Counted from the first letter of the stretch, positions 9,142-18,947 are shown. The stretch: DNA of 64,000 bases from Campylobacter sp. MIT 21-1684 (GCF_026241315.1 NZ_JAPHNA010000005.1:29027-93026); one strand, 5' to 3'. The notes: generated by a model not told the origin, from the letters alone. A program made the numbers and translations.

Positions 9142-10483
9142 GGTTCAAATTGTTTGGTTTAGGGATTTAGAACTTTGGGACTTTAGAAGTAATAATTTTA
9201 CTAGTGATGTATTTAGCAATTCCAATTTTCCTCTTGTTAGAATTGGTAATTTTTTATTTAGAAATAAAACTTCAATTAACATACAAGATAATAAGGAATA
9301 TAAAAGAGTAACTATAAAAACAAAAGGACAAGGGGTATTTTTGAGGGATATTCTACAAGGTTCTAATATAGGAACAAAAAATCAATTTCTGATTAAAAAG
9401 GGGCAGTTTCTTATTTCAAAGATTGACGCTAGAAATGGTGCCTTTGGTGTAGTGAGTGATGATGTAGATAATGCTGTTATTACCGGCAATTTTTGGACTT
9501 ATGATATTGATATAACACAAGTTAATGCTCACTTTCTAACCTTGCTTACAACAATGGGTTCTTTTATAGAATTTTGCGAATCTTGCAGTGGTGGCACGAC
9601 AGGGCGACATTATTTAGATGAGAATAAGTTTTTGAATGCAAACATTCCCCTGCCACCCCTTGAAATCCAACAAGAAATTGTTAATAAAATAGAGAATATT
9701 AAAAATCAAATCAAAGCCTTACAAGAAGAAGAAAAAAGACTAAAAAATGAAATTGAGGCATATATATATATAGTACTTGGTTTAGAGAAAAAAGAGCAAA
9801 CGCAAACACAAAAGGTATTTGTAGTGAATTTTAAAGATTTAGAGCGTTGGGATATAACTTATAATCAAGCCAACCAACACACAAAAGGACAAATTTTATT
9901 TGAAAGTATTGAAAATATTACAATATATATGCAAAGAGGTAAAACACCCATTTACTCTAATGTAAAAAAATATCCTGTCATTGCTCAAAAATGTGTCCAA
10001 TGGAGTGGTTTAGAAATTCAAAAATCTCTATTTATAAATCCAGATTCTCTAGCCAGCTACGCAAAAGAGCGTTTTTTACAAGATGATGATATTTTATTAA
10101 ATTCCACAGGTATAGGCACACTTGGACGTGTTGTGCTATATAAAAATAAGGATAATCCCTATAACATAGCAGTAGCTGATGGGCATATCACCGTTATACG
10201 ATTTGATACGCAAAGGATCTTGCCACAATACTTTTATCACTACTTTTCAAGCGAGTTAATACAAGATAAGATAGAAGAGTATGCTACAGGTTCAACTAAG
10301 CAAAAAGAACTAAGTCTCTCTCTTATAAAACAAATCAAAATCCCTCTACCACCGCTTGAAATCCAGCAAGAAATTATAAATTTTGTAGAATCTAAAAGAG
10401 ATAGAATAAAGGCGAATCAAAAAACGATACAATCTTTGCGAGATTCTATGAGCAGTGAATTAGAAAACTTACTTATCGTTTAA
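9134..10483 (+). CDS. hsdS: Restriction-modification specificity subunit (HsdS-like, two target-recognition domains)
   Basis: This 449-residue protein consists of two repeated halves, each a variable target-recognition domain followed by a conserved coiled-coil region. The conserved junction IPLPPLEIQQEI occurs twice, near residues 174-185 and again near 410. Such subunits read the two halves of a bipartite DNA site for the methyltransferase and nuclease partner. The start is ATG 9134, overlapping the RM gene stop by 8 bases with a G-rich ribosome site just upstream; the longer frame from 9065 has no support. A short AT dinucleotide tract (9760-9772) lies in the central coiled-coil coding region and could slip. 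Confidence 0.88.
   Translation: MSKVQIVWFRDLELWDFRSNNFTSDVFSNSNFPLVRIGNFLFRNKTSINIQDNKEYKRVTIKTKGQGVFLRDILQGSNIGTKNQFLIKKGQFLISKIDARNGAFGVVSDDVDNAVITGNFWTYDIDITQVNAHFLTLLTTMGSFIEFCESCSGGTTGRHYLDENKFLNANIPLPPLEIQQEIVNKIENIKNQIKALQEEEKRLKNEIEAYIYIVLGLEKKEQTQTQKVFVVNFKDLERWDITYNQANQHTKGQILFESIENITIYMQRGKTPIYSNVKKYPVIAQKCVQWSGLEIQKSLFINPDSLASYAKERFLQDDDILLNSTGIGTLGRVVLYKNKDNPYNIAVADGHITVIRFDTQRILPQYFYHYFSSELIQDKIEEYATGSTKQKELSLSLIKQIKIPLPPLEIQQEIINFVESKRDRIKANQKTIQSLRDSMSSELENLLIV
9760..9772 (+). repeat. AT dinucleotide tract inside the specificity gene
   Basis: Six AT units plus one A encode Tyr-Ile-Tyr-Ile between the two recognition domains. Gain or loss of one unit would shift the frame and leave a half-length specificity subunit. 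The tract is short, so slippage would be rare. Confidence 0.5.
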
Positions 10484-10493
10484 AGGAGGGAAT

Positions 10494-12083
10494 ATGACCA
10501 CGCTTTATGGGATTATGCAATATTTAGGAGAGTGCAAAGAAACACAAGCTGTAAGTCCAAGTTTCCAAAATAAATTAAATAACAATAATTTAAATTTTAG
10601 TTTGGATAAATATAAAAATATAAAGCCTTTGAGTGTAAATAATGGAATACAAGTTTTACGAGGCTTTGCAGATTCTCAAACGCTTGCAAGTATCTCACAA
10701 ACAAATGAGGAATATCAAAGAAAAATAGAATCCAATCACAAACGAGAGATTGAAGAATACCTTATAAAAAATACTCAAGATAAAATATATTTCCCTGAAG
10801 TTACTTTGCTCTATGAGTATGATGCTACTATTGCTCCAGAAGAATTGCCTATAAAATTTTTAATTGATGCACTTGATACAAAAGATGTAAATATTTTAGC
10901 TAGGATAGAGGCAATAGGCGTAGCCTCTCTTAGTATTGATGAAGAAAAAGAAAAACTTTATCGCCTAGATGGAAATCATCGCTTGGAGGTATTGGGTAAA
11001 GCTGCAAGCGATGGGCTTAAGAAAAACGAAATAAAGAGAGCTACTTCAAATAATATTTTTCAGACCAACAGAATGCTTTCATTTTGTGTAATTTTGGTTG
11101 CCAAAACTCAAAATTTTTCTTATGAACATCTATATTTTTACTTATTAAATTCTAAATCTCTGCCAATAAATGCCATTAAGACTTTAGATATTATTACAAA
11201 AGCTGATAATAGGGAATTAAAAGAATTTGTAGAAAATGATAAATTTTTATCATTATTAGATTCATTAAAAGAATCGTGGCAAGATTTTGATGATAAAGAA
11301 AAAGAGGTTTTAATTAGTGTTGTTAATGAAATGATTAGTGAGAAAGAAGAGAAAGATTTAAGTAACATATTAAAAGAAGCCATAGGTATTTATAAAGGAG
11401 AAAAAAACTTAGAAAATACACAAGAATCAATGCTCGGGATTATATGTTTCTTAAGATTAAAAGCTAAAGATTGTGATGAAACAAAAGAGAAATTAAGATA
11501 TTTTAAGCGGTGGGTTGGAAAATTCCACTATGATATTTCGCATTTCAAAAAGATAAGTGATTTGTATGAATCTTTTATAAAATATGACGAAGAAATAAGA
11601 AAGACAAGATCTATTTTTGTCGCAATGGAATTTAATGAAGATTATTTGAAAGTATATAAAAGTGCTATTAATAATGTCATAAACAGAATCAAAGGTGAAA
11701 ATAATTTGTTCAATTTTGAACTTATACCTATTATGGAGCAAAAATCTGATGTTAATATTCCTGATGAAATTTTTAAAAGTATAAGGGATTCGCACATTGT
11801 GATTGTTGATATAAGCACAAATAATACAAATGTATTATTAGAGTATGGTTATGCAAAAGGATTGGAAAAGTATATTATTTTAAGCTATTGTAAAAAATGG
11901 CAAAAAGAAATACTTAAAGATTTTGAAAATATTAAGGGCAAAAAATATTTAGAGAAAATAAAAAAGGATTTAGAGCAAAAAGCGTTTGATGTGAAAGTTA
12001 ATAATTGTCCGTCTTGGGAGGAAAAGAATATATTAGAGGGAATATTAGAAAAAGAAATAAAAGAGTATTTGAAGAATGTATAA
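10494..12083 (+). CDS. DGQHR-like protein fused to a nucleotide-processing (deoxyribosyltransferase/TIR-like) domain
   Basis: This 529-residue protein appears to have two domains. Residues about 40-210 resemble the DGQHR family (DndB-related, ParB-like fold): a RGFADSQTLASISQTNEEYQ stretch and the signature YRLDGNHRLEVL near 156-167, with Asn in place of Gln. After a helical middle, residues about 373-529 look like a nucleoside 2-deoxyribosyltransferase or TIR-related fold: IFVAMEFNEDY, then IRDSHIVIVDIS and TNVLLEYGYAKGL (about 430-457), with a candidate catalytic Glu. It lies 10 bases after hsdS behind AAAGGAGG, so it is expressed with the R-M genes. A defence effector or DNA-modification sensor is plausible, but no function is established here. 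Confidence 0.65.
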   Translation: MTTLYGIMQYLGECKETQAVSPSFQNKLNNNNLNFSLDKYKNIKPLSVNNGIQVLRGFADSQTLASISQTNEEYQRKIESNHKREIEEYLIKNTQDKIYFPEVTLLYEYDATIAPEELPIKFLIDALDTKDVNILARIEAIGVASLSIDEEKEKLYRLDGNHRLEVLGKAASDGLKKNEIKRATSNNIFQTNRMLSFCVILVAKTQNFSYEHLYFYLLNSKSLPINAIKTLDIITKADNRELKEFVENDKFLSLLDSLKESWQDFDDKEKEVLISVVNEMISEKEEKDLSNILKEAIGIYKGEKNLENTQESMLGIICFLRLKAKDCDETKEKLRYFKRWVGKFHYDISHFKKISDLYESFIKYDEEIRKTRSIFVAMEFNEDYLKVYKSAINNVINRIKGENNLFNFELIPIMEQKSDVNIPDEIFKSIRDSHIVIVDISTNNTNVLLEYGYAKGLEKYIILSYCKKWQKEILKDFENIKGKKYLEKIKKDLEQKAFDVKVNNCPSWEEKNILEGILEKEIKEYLKNV

Positions 12084-12393
12084 AGATTTTGTGAGATATT
12101 TATGCAAGGTTGAAATTGTGTCCGTTGCTAAAAATGCTTTAATCTTGCAGCTTTATAATGATAAAGAAAGCAATTTTGAGGAGTTAAGAGAAGAGTTTGG
12201 TATAGACAAAGCAGAGATTCCAAAAACTCCTAAAGCCTATGATACACTAAGAGCAAAGCAAGATATTGCCATTGCCAAGCTGTATGGATTAGACAAGGAG
12301 GAGTTTTGCTATTTGTTAGAATCTTTTAAAGTCCTGCAAAGCAAACAACCCCAATTCATCGCACTTTTGAAAAACTCTGCCTTTTGGGAGTAG
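12076..12393 (+). pseudogene. C-terminal fragment of a type IIG restriction-modification enzyme
   Basis: The 105-codon frame overlaps the previous stop by 8 bases. From about residue 12 it reads like the extreme C-terminus of Eco57I-type fused R-M enzymes: VAKNALILQLYN, FEELREEFG, then the terminal helices AIAKLYGLDKEEF and LLESFKVLQSKQP. No catalytic motif is present. Together with the fragment at 6425-6778 it looks like one ancestral gene whose middle was replaced by the RM-S-DGQHR cassette. It could still be translated as a small protein, but a function is unlikely. Confidence 0.5.
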
Positions 12394-12435
12394 GAATGAT
12401 ATGTTAAAATTACACATTGCAAAGAAAGGGTGCTT

Positions 12436-12507
12436 ATGAAGATTCACATTAAAAACATCGGAATGCTTGATGAAGCGGAGTTTGACACTTATGAGTTGTT
12501 TACTTGA
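12436..12507 (+). pseudogene. N-terminal stump of an AAA/OLD-like ATPase
   Basis: A 23-codon frame (MKIHIKNIGMLDEAEFD, then a short tail and TGA) follows an AAAGAAAGGG ribosome site. The sequence is the typical first strand pair of SMC/OLD-type ATPases that precedes the Walker A loop, but the frame ends before any nucleotide-binding motif. It is best read as the remnant of a deleted ATPase gene at the right edge of the island. Confidence 0.5.
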
Positions 12508-12510
12508 ATT

Positions 12511-12540
12511 CTACAAAAGACTTTGTAGCTCTTTTGTTTT
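12511..12540 (+). terminator. Likely rho-independent terminator closing the accessory island
   Basis: A perfect 7-base stem (CTACAAA / TTTGTAG, 12511-12528) with a 4-base loop is followed by a T-rich run (CTCTTTTGTTTT). Confidence 0.6.
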
Positions 12541-12579
12541 AAATACTCAAAAAAGTTTCATTGTATTTTTCCACCGACA

Positions 12580-12613
12580 AATCTAATAAAAAGATTTTTA
12601 AAACTATTAGATT
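12580..12613 (-). terminator. Inverted repeat at the 3' end of the PBP1A gene
   Basis: AATCTAATA (12580-12588) and TATTAGATT (12605-12613) form a perfect 9-base stem with a 16-base AT-rich loop, overlapping the PBP1A stop codon. No T-run follows on the reverse strand, so a terminator role is uncertain. Confidence 0.35.
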
Positions 12614-14528
12614 AAAAAATCATTTCATTTTCATTTAGCTGCATATTTTGTCTTGGTAGAGGCGATTTTGGTGTGTAATATTCTACATTTCCTTTAAAAA
12701 GAGTTTTATAAACCTTATCAGGCACTTCAAATTTTTTTGTTGTATCTGGGAATTTTTGCAAATATTGAGTGAGAAATTCTTTGAAGACAGGAGCAGCAGT
12801 TCTTGCTCCTCCTTCGATTGAACGCATAGGTTTGTTGTTATCATTGCCATACCAGATTAAAGCTTCTATTTCTGGTGTGATACCACAAAACCACGCATCG
12901 ACGCTTTTATTTGTTGTACCTGTTTTACCCGCTATTTCTATTCCTTCAATTTTTGCATTGCGACCTGTGCCTTTTTCTACAACCCCTTTCATCATATCAA
13001 GCATTAAAAAACTTTGTTCCCTCTCACTTATTCTGTGTTCTTGTGAAGTAAATTCTAGTACTAAATTTCCATTTTTATCTAGGACTTCTTTGATAATTTG
13101 AAGTTCTTTTATAGCTCCGTAGTTTCCAAACATCGTGTAAAATTGGGCAAATTCGAGTGGAGAGATTCCAAAACTTCCAAGTACTATGGACAAATCAAGT
13201 GGCATATTTTGAAAACCCATAGTCTTAAGTTTTGAATATACCACATCAATTCCTATGTCTAAAGTCAAATTAATTGTTGCTAAATTTCTTGATCTCTCAA
13301 GAGCTTGTTTTAAGGTAATAAGTCCTTGAAAGTTGTTTCCTAAATTTTTTGGTTTCCAGTTGTCATTTTCAAAAATTCTTGAAATATCAGCCACTTCACT
13401 CATAGGCGAATAACCTAGATTGAGAGCAATTTGATACACGAAAGGTTTAAAGGCACTGCCGGGTTGTCTTGCACTTTGTGTAGCTCTATTGTAGTTACTT
13501 TTTGCATAATCAATCCCACCAACTAAAGCAAGCACATCGCCATTTTGATGATTTGCTACTACCATTGCCCCATTGAGTGTATTTAAGTTAGCTTCTTTAT
13601 CGCGCTTTATAATTTCATCATAGCCAAATTTTAAAGCGTTTTGTGCCATTTCTTGTATATCAAGATCTATATTTAAAATGATAGTATAGCCACCTGTCTT
13701 TAAATCGTTTATTTTAGGGCTTAGTTGTTTAAGCACTTCATCAACTACATAAGGGGCAACGTTTTTTGTAAGAGTGTCATCATAAATTTGAGGATTTTCT
13801 TTGATAGCTGTATCGTATTCTGTTTTTGAAATCCAGCCTAAAGTAAAAAGCCTTTGTATGACATTATTTGCTCTTGATATAGAAAGATCAAGATGTTTAG
13901 TGGGATCATAACTGCTTGGAGCTTTTGGCATACCTACAAGCATAGCTATTTCTTTGAGGGTGAGTTCGTTAAGATTTTTGTGAAAATATCCCTGTGCTGC
14001 TGTCTTAACTCCATAATACCCGTGTCCAAAAAAAATAAAATTTAAATACCTCTCTAAAATTTCTTCTTTGCTTAAAATATTTTCTAATTTGTAAGCAAGT
14101 AAAGCTTCGCGAATTTTTCTGCTTAAAGTACGTTCAGGAGTAAGTTCTGTGTTTTTTATAAATTGTTGTGTAAGTGTAGAAGCTCCTTCCATAGTTTTAC
14201 CACCGCTTTTTACAATTTTGATTATAGCTCTAAAAATAGCATCGATATTAATGCCATTATGTTCAAAAAAACTTGTATCTTCAATGGCTATGAGTGCTTC
14301 AATAAGACGCGGAGGGAATTCTTCATAAGTGGCATAAAAGCGATTTTGTTCAAAGATGTTTGCTACAAGTCTGCCTTTTCTATCGAAAATTTGAGTTGTG
14401 AGTGGTGGTTTGTATTCTTTAAAGGAATATTCTTGTGTGTCTGCAAGAGTGAAAATATAAAATATATACAGCATTGCTATTACAAAAAGTACTAACAGAA
14501 AAGACACAACAGAATTCAAAAATTTCAT
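12612..14528 (-). CDS. pbpA: Penicillin-binding protein 1A, bifunctional transglycosylase/transpeptidase
   Basis: This 638-residue class A PBP polymerises and cross-links peptidoglycan in the periplasm. An N-terminal membrane anchor (residues about 7-28) is followed by a GT51 transglycosylase with catalytic Glu83 in EDTSFF and the GASTLTQQ motif. The transpeptidase has Ser358-x-x-Lys361 (SAFK), Ser413-Arg-Asn (SRN) and Lys535-Thr-Gly-Thr (KTGTT). All catalytic motifs are intact. It overlaps maf by four bases (ATGA), forming an alaS-maf-pbpA operon, and is convergent with the accessory island. Confidence 0.95.
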   Translation of the reverse strand: MKFLNSVVSFLLVLFVIAMLYIFYIFTLADTQEYSFKEYKPPLTTQIFDRKGRLVANIFEQNRFYATYEEFPPRLIEALIAIEDTSFFEHNGINIDAIFRAIIKIVKSGGKTMEGASTLTQQFIKNTELTPERTLSRKIREALLAYKLENILSKEEILERYLNFIFFGHGYYGVKTAAQGYFHKNLNELTLKEIAMLVGMPKAPSSYDPTKHLDLSISRANNVIQRLFTLGWISKTEYDTAIKENPQIYDDTLTKNVAPYVVDEVLKQLSPKINDLKTGGYTIILNIDLDIQEMAQNALKFGYDEIIKRDKEANLNTLNGAMVVANHQNGDVLALVGGIDYAKSNYNRATQSARQPGSAFKPFVYQIALNLGYSPMSEVADISRIFENDNWKPKNLGNNFQGLITLKQALERSRNLATINLTLDIGIDVVYSKLKTMGFQNMPLDLSIVLGSFGISPLEFAQFYTMFGNYGAIKELQIIKEVLDKNGNLVLEFTSQEHRISEREQSFLMLDMMKGVVEKGTGRNAKIEGIEIAGKTGTTNKSVDAWFCGITPEIEALIWYGNDNNKPMRSIEGGARTAAPVFKEFLTQYLQKFPDTTKKFEVPDKVYKTLFKGNVEYYTPKSPLPRQNMQLNENEMIF

Positions 14529-15073
14529 AAATAAGCCTTTAGAGTATCAGTGTCAAGTCCTAAAGAGGTGCTTGTATTGCCAATTTGCTTTATGATGTAT
14601 TTTTTATGAAAACCCTCACACATAAGAGCTCCTGCTTTACCTTTATAAAGATCGCTTTGAATATAAGTTTTGCATTCATTTGCATCGAATTGCTTAAAAA
14701 ATAAGGTTGTTTTTGAAAGTGAAAAAATTCTTTTTTGCGGTGCTTTTAATAAAAATGCACTTAGAATATCTACTGAATTATTACTTTGTAAATTTAGCAT
14801 ATATAAAGCTTCTTCTTTTGTTTTTGCTTTTGTAAGAATAGCACCACCAACACTTACTATACTATCAGCAAAAAGAATAGTTTTATCATCTGTATCTTTT
14901 ATTTGTTGGCAAAATTGTTTTTCTTTATTCAGCACTATTTTTTGTACAGATTCATCTGCTTTGAGGGTTTTTTCAAGATTTTCGTCATAGTCAAAAAATA
15001 CTTGTGTAAAAGCTATGTGAGCTTTTTGTAATAAATTTGCACGAGAATTTGAGCTTGAAGCAAGAATAAGCAT
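14525..15073 (-). CDS. maf: Maf/YhdE-family nucleoside triphosphate pyrophosphatase
   Basis: The 182-residue protein has the N-terminal Maf signature LASSSNSRANLL, a conserved FADSIVSV stretch carrying the catalytic acidic residue, and the YKGKAGALMCEG region. Maf proteins hydrolyse dTTP/UTP or modified NTPs to the monophosphate, acting as housekeeping enzymes. The start shares one base with the alaS stop (TAATG) and its stop overlaps pbpA by four bases, so it is translationally coupled on both sides. Confidence 0.88.
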   Translation of the reverse strand: MLILASSSNSRANLLQKAHIAFTQVFFDYDENLEKTLKADESVQKIVLNKEKQFCQQIKDTDDKTILFADSIVSVGGAILTKAKTKEEALYMLNLQSNNSVDILSAFLLKAPQKRIFSLSKTTLFFKQFDANECKTYIQSDLYKGKAGALMCEGFHKKYIIKQIGNTSTSLGLDTDTLKAYL

Positions 15074-17607
15074 TATAAACCTTTTTCAATTTGGGTACTA
15101 AGTGTCTGTAAGGCTTCATCTATCTTGTGTAAGTGTTTGCCACCACCTGTTGCAAAATCATCTTTACCACCGCCATTTCCACCTAGAATTTGAGTCAGTT
15201 CTTTGACTAATAAAGCAGCCTTAAAAGGAGCATTTTTTACCCCAACAGCGAGAGTGATTTTTTCATCTTTAACTTGGATAAGTGCAATAACAGCTTTTTC
15301 AAAGCTGTTTTTAAATTCATCAATTCTTGTCTTAATTTCATCATTGTCAAGTCTTTGGATACAAATTTGCACTCCTTTATTGTTGTGAGACACTAAAGGA
15401 TCTTTACGGGAATTTTTGCATTCATTTTTAAGTGTTAGAAGTTCATTTTTTAGTTTTTTAATTCCTACTAAGAGTTCATTAGTTTTTAATTCATCTTTTG
15501 CACAAAGAAGTTCATTTTTTAGTTTTTTTAAATATGCAAGAGCTGCTTGTGAAACTACAGCTTCTATACGTCTGATTCCTGCGCTTACTCCACTTTCTTT
15601 GGTTATATAAAAACTTCCAATTTGGGCTGTGTTTTTTACGTGGGTACCTCCGCAAAGTTCTTTGCTTGCACCGAGTGTTAAAACTCGCACTTTGGAGTCG
15701 TATTTTTCATTAAACAAAGCAAGGGCTCCGCTTTCTTTGGCTTCTTTTAAAGGCATAATTTCAAGCAAAGCGTCATTGCTTTGTATGATCATTTCATTGA
15801 CCATATTTTCAATGTTTTCAAGTTCATCTTTGCTTAAAGCTTTTGGGTGAGTAAAGTCAAAACGTAACTTATCGCTTTCAACTAAGGAACCTGCTTGTGT
15901 GATATGATTTCCAAGAATATGTCGTAAGGCATAATGTAAAAGATGTGTTGCAGAATGATGACGCGCGATTTGCTCTCTTTTTTCTTTGTCAATTTTTACT
16001 TCAACATATGTTTTTGTTTGTAATGTACGCGAAGCTTTTACAAGACTTAAATTTAATCCAAAGAATTTTTGTGTATCGATAACCTCATTTTCTCCTATAT
16101 AACCCGTATCAGCACTTTGCCCACCACCTGTGGCGTAAAAAGGAGTGCTTTCTAAAAAAACCCAACCGAGCTTTCCTTGGTCAAGGTAATCAATTATCTT
16201 ATAATTTTCATCTAAAAGAGCAAGAATTTTACTCTTTTGAAAAGAATTTTCATACCCGCTAAAATGATTTTGCCCAAAATCTTCAAGCAATTTTTTAAAA
16301 TCGCCGTTGATCGCTTTATCCCCACTTCCTTTCCAAGAAGCCTTTGCACGAGTTTTTTGTTCATTCATTAAATTCTCAAAACCTTTTTCATCTACTTTAA
16401 AACCTTTATCTCTAAGCATATCAGTAGTTAAATCAAGAGGAAAACCATAAGTATCGTAAAGTTTAAAAGCTACTTGTGCGCTAAAAATATTTTTTGTATT
16501 TTTTAATTCTTCGTTAAAAAGTTCGATACCTCTTTCTATGGTGATTAAGAAACGTTCTTCTTCAAGTTGTATTTGCTCTTCAATCAGTTTTTTCTTTTTA
16601 AAAAGATAGCTATAATGTTGTCCCATCAGTTCGCAAAGCTTAAAAACAAGTTTGTATAAAAAAGGTTCTTTCAACCCTAATAAATAGCCGTGTCTCAAAG
16701 CTCTACGTACAATACGTCTTAAAACATAACCTCTGCCTTCTTTATCAAAATGTACCCCTTGTGCAAGCAAAAATACGCTTGAGCGGATATGATCAGCTAT
16801 TACACGGTAGCTTGCTCCGTCTTTATAGACATATGGTTTGGCACAAAGATCGGCTATTTCATTGATTAAAGGCATAAATAATGAGCTGTCAAAATTGCTT
16901 AATTTTCCTTCTTTAAGAGCCACAATCCTTTCAAGTCCCATTCCTGTATCAATACTTGGTTTTGGTAATGGAGTAAGTATGCCATCAGTACTTCTTTCAT
17001 ATTGCATAAAAACTAAATTCCAAATTTCTAAAAAACGATCCCCATCTCCTCCCATACAATCTTCTCTACTTTTAAAATGCTCAGCACCTTGGTCATAAAA
17101 AATTTCACTACAAGGCCCACAAGGTCCTGTATCTCCCATTTGCCAAAAATTGTCCTTATCGCCAAATTGATAAATTCTTTCTTTTGCTATATGTTTTTGC
17201 CAAAGTTTATAGGCTTCTTTATCATTTTTATGGACAGTAACATAGAGTTTTTTTTTGTCAAACATCAATATTTGAGTGATAAATTCCCAAGCATATGCGA
17301 TAGCTTCTTCTTTAAAATAGTCTCCAAAGCTGAAATTCCCAAGCATTTCAAAAAAAGTGTGGTGTCTGGCTGTATAGCCAACATTATCTAAGTCGTTATG
17401 TTTTCCACCCGCTCTTATGCAAGTTTGGCAGCTTGTTTTTCTTGGGGGATTAGGCAAAGGGACCTCCCCTGTGAAAATATTTTTAAAAGGCACCATTCCT
17501 GCATTTGTAAATAATAAACTTGCATCATCTGGAACTAAAGGGCTTGACTGTGTTATTTCGTGTCCTTTAGATTGGAAAAAATGCAAAAATTCATTTCGAA
17601 TATCCAT
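15073..17607 (-). CDS. alaS: Alanyl-tRNA synthetase
   Basis: This 844-residue class II synthetase charges tRNA-Ala. The N-terminal catalytic domain starts with [11 protein letters not shown] and contains [13 protein letters not shown]. The editing domain has the zinc-binding HHSATHLL and CGGTH motifs. The C-terminal C-Ala region ends with [15 protein letters not shown]. The start is ATG 17607, behind AAGGAAG, rather than the longer frame to 17640. It is the first gene of the alaS-maf-pbpA operon. Confidence 0.96.
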   Translation of the reverse strand: MDIRNEFLHFFQSKGHEITQSSPLVPDDASLLFTNAGMVPFKNIFTGEVPLPNPPRKTSCQTCIRAGGKHNDLDNVGYTARHHTFFEMLGNFSFGDYFKEEAIAYAWEFITQILMFDKKKLYVTVHKNDKEAYKLWQKHIAKERIYQFGDKDNFWQMGDTGPCGPCSEIFYDQGAEHFKSREDCMGGDGDRFLEIWNLVFMQYERSTDGILTPLPKPSIDTGMGLERIVALKEGKLSNFDSSLFMPLINEIADLCAKPYVYKDGASYRVIADHIRSSVFLLAQGVHFDKEGRGYVLRRIVRRALRHGYLLGLKEPFLYKLVFKLCELMGQHYSYLFKKKKLIEEQIQLEEERFLITIERGIELFNEELKNTKNIFSAQVAFKLYDTYGFPLDLTTDMLRDKGFKVDEKGFENLMNEQKTRAKASWKGSGDKAINGDFKKLLEDFGQNHFSGYENSFQKSKILALLDENYKIIDYLDQGKLGWVFLESTPFYATGGGQSADTGYIGENEVIDTQKFFGLNLSLVKASRTLQTKTYVEVKIDKEKREQIARHHSATHLLHYALRHILGNHITQAGSLVESDKLRFDFTHPKALSKDELENIENMVNEMIIQSNDALLEIMPLKEAKESGALALFNEKYDSKVRVLTLGASKELCGGTHVKNTAQIGSFYITKESGVSAGIRRIEAVVSQAALAYLKKLKNELLCAKDELKTNELLVGIKKLKNELLTLKNECKNSRKDPLVSHNNKGVQICIQRLDNDEIKTRIDEFKNSFEKAVIALIQVKDEKITLAVGVKNAPFKAALLVKELTQILGGNGGGKDDFATGGGKHLHKIDEALQTLSTQIEKGL

Positions 17608-17786
17608 AAACAACTTCCTTAAATTAAAGTCTAATATCATACCAAAATTACTTTAAATTCAGTAAAACTTAATTATAATCGGTTCTTTGTTCAATATTTT
17701 TAAATGCAAATCAATATGAACAAAGCAATGATTTTGAATGCAAGTTTTCAAGCTAATACTTTTTATACCACTTTTGAGAAATTTTT

Positions 17787-18710
17787 ATGAAATATGTTGT
17801 GTTTTTAAATATGGGCGGAGTGAGTCATAAAGACGAATGTGAGCTTTTTTTGAAAAATATGTTTAATGATCCTTATATTTTAGGGATTAAAAATACATTT
17901 TTGCGTACAATTGTAGCTTCGATAATTACGCGGGCAAGAGTAAAAACTATGCAAAAAAATTATGCCCATTTAGGAGGAAAATCCCCTTTAAATGAGATTA
18001 CAGAAAGACTTTGCAAGAAACTAAACGATGCAACAAATGAGTATGTGTTTGATTTTGTAAATTCGTATGTACCGCCTTTTGCACAAGATTTTTTACAAAA
18101 ATATTCTTTTAAAACAGATGATGAATGCATTCTTTTTCCTTTGTATCCTCACCATTCTTGTACCACTGTAACTTCAGCACTTGAACTCTTTCAAAAATGT
18201 CTTGAGAAGTTGCAGTTTAAACTCGCTCTATCTAATACAGAAGTTTTTTATCAAAACTCGCAGTATAATGAAATGATCATACAGCATATACTAAAAGCTA
18301 ATAAAGATTTTCAAAGTCCTAAAAAAAAGACTTTGATTTTTTCTGCACACTCTTTACCTGTATCTATTATTAAAAAAGGTGATTTGTATGAAAAACATAT
18401 ACAAGAACATTTTAAATTTCTTAAAACACGTTTAAAGAATTTTTTCGATGATATTATACTTTCTTATCAGTCAAAACTTGGACCTGTGAAATGGTTGGGA
18501 CCAAATACAAGTGATATTTTAGCCCAACTTAACAATGAAGCTCTCATTTATCCTCTTTCTTTTTGCATCGATTGTTCAGAGACTGTTTTTGAACTTGAAA
18601 TTGAATACAGAAAAATAGCTTCTAAAAATTATAAAGTAATAACTTGTCCAAATGATAGTGATGAATTTGTGAATTTTATTTTAGAATTTGTAAGCAAAAA
18701 AATTTTATAA
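17787..18710 (+). CDS. hemH: Ferrochelatase
   Basis: HemH inserts ferrous iron into protoporphyrin IX, the last step of haem synthesis. The 307-residue protein has the N-terminal LNMGGV, the PLNEITERLCKKL region, the metal-site histidines in PLYPHHSCTT and the C-terminal signature CIDCSETVFELEIEY with the catalytic Glu. It stands alone between the divergent alaS operon and amtB. A weak purine-rich ribosome site precedes the ATG. Confidence 0.93.
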   Translation: MKYVVFLNMGGVSHKDECELFLKNMFNDPYILGIKNTFLRTIVASIITRARVKTMQKNYAHLGGKSPLNEITERLCKKLNDATNEYVFDFVNSYVPPFAQDFLQKYSFKTDDECILFPLYPHHSCTTVTSALELFQKCLEKLQFKLALSNTEVFYQNSQYNEMIIQHILKANKDFQSPKKKTLIFSAHSLPVSIIKKGDLYEKHIQEHFKFLKTRLKNFFDDIILSYQSKLGPVKWLGPNTSDILAQLNNEALIYPLSFCIDCSETVFELEIEYRKIASKNYKVITCPNDSDEFVNFILEFVSKKIL

Positions 18711-18947
18711 CTCTTCTATTTATTTTTTATATCTTAGATATAGTTTTGTAAAAAATTCTTCATTCAATTACTTCTTTTCCCAACTTTTCCATTTAGTTTT
18801 GTATTTTTGATTTGAAAATCTGTTGTCATTATTTAAAATAAAAGCTATTTAGCCCTTTTTTTCAATGTTTTGAAATAAAAAATTAAATTACTAATAAAAA
18901 ATATATAAATTATTTCTTAAATTTATATATTTTTAAACTATTTTGAA

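Noticed and set aside
11493..11795. Reverse-strand open frame of 100 codons inside the DGQHR fusion gene
   Set aside because: It is a shadow of the forward gene: AT-rich composition gives long chance frames here, and the forward frame carries the recognisable motifs.
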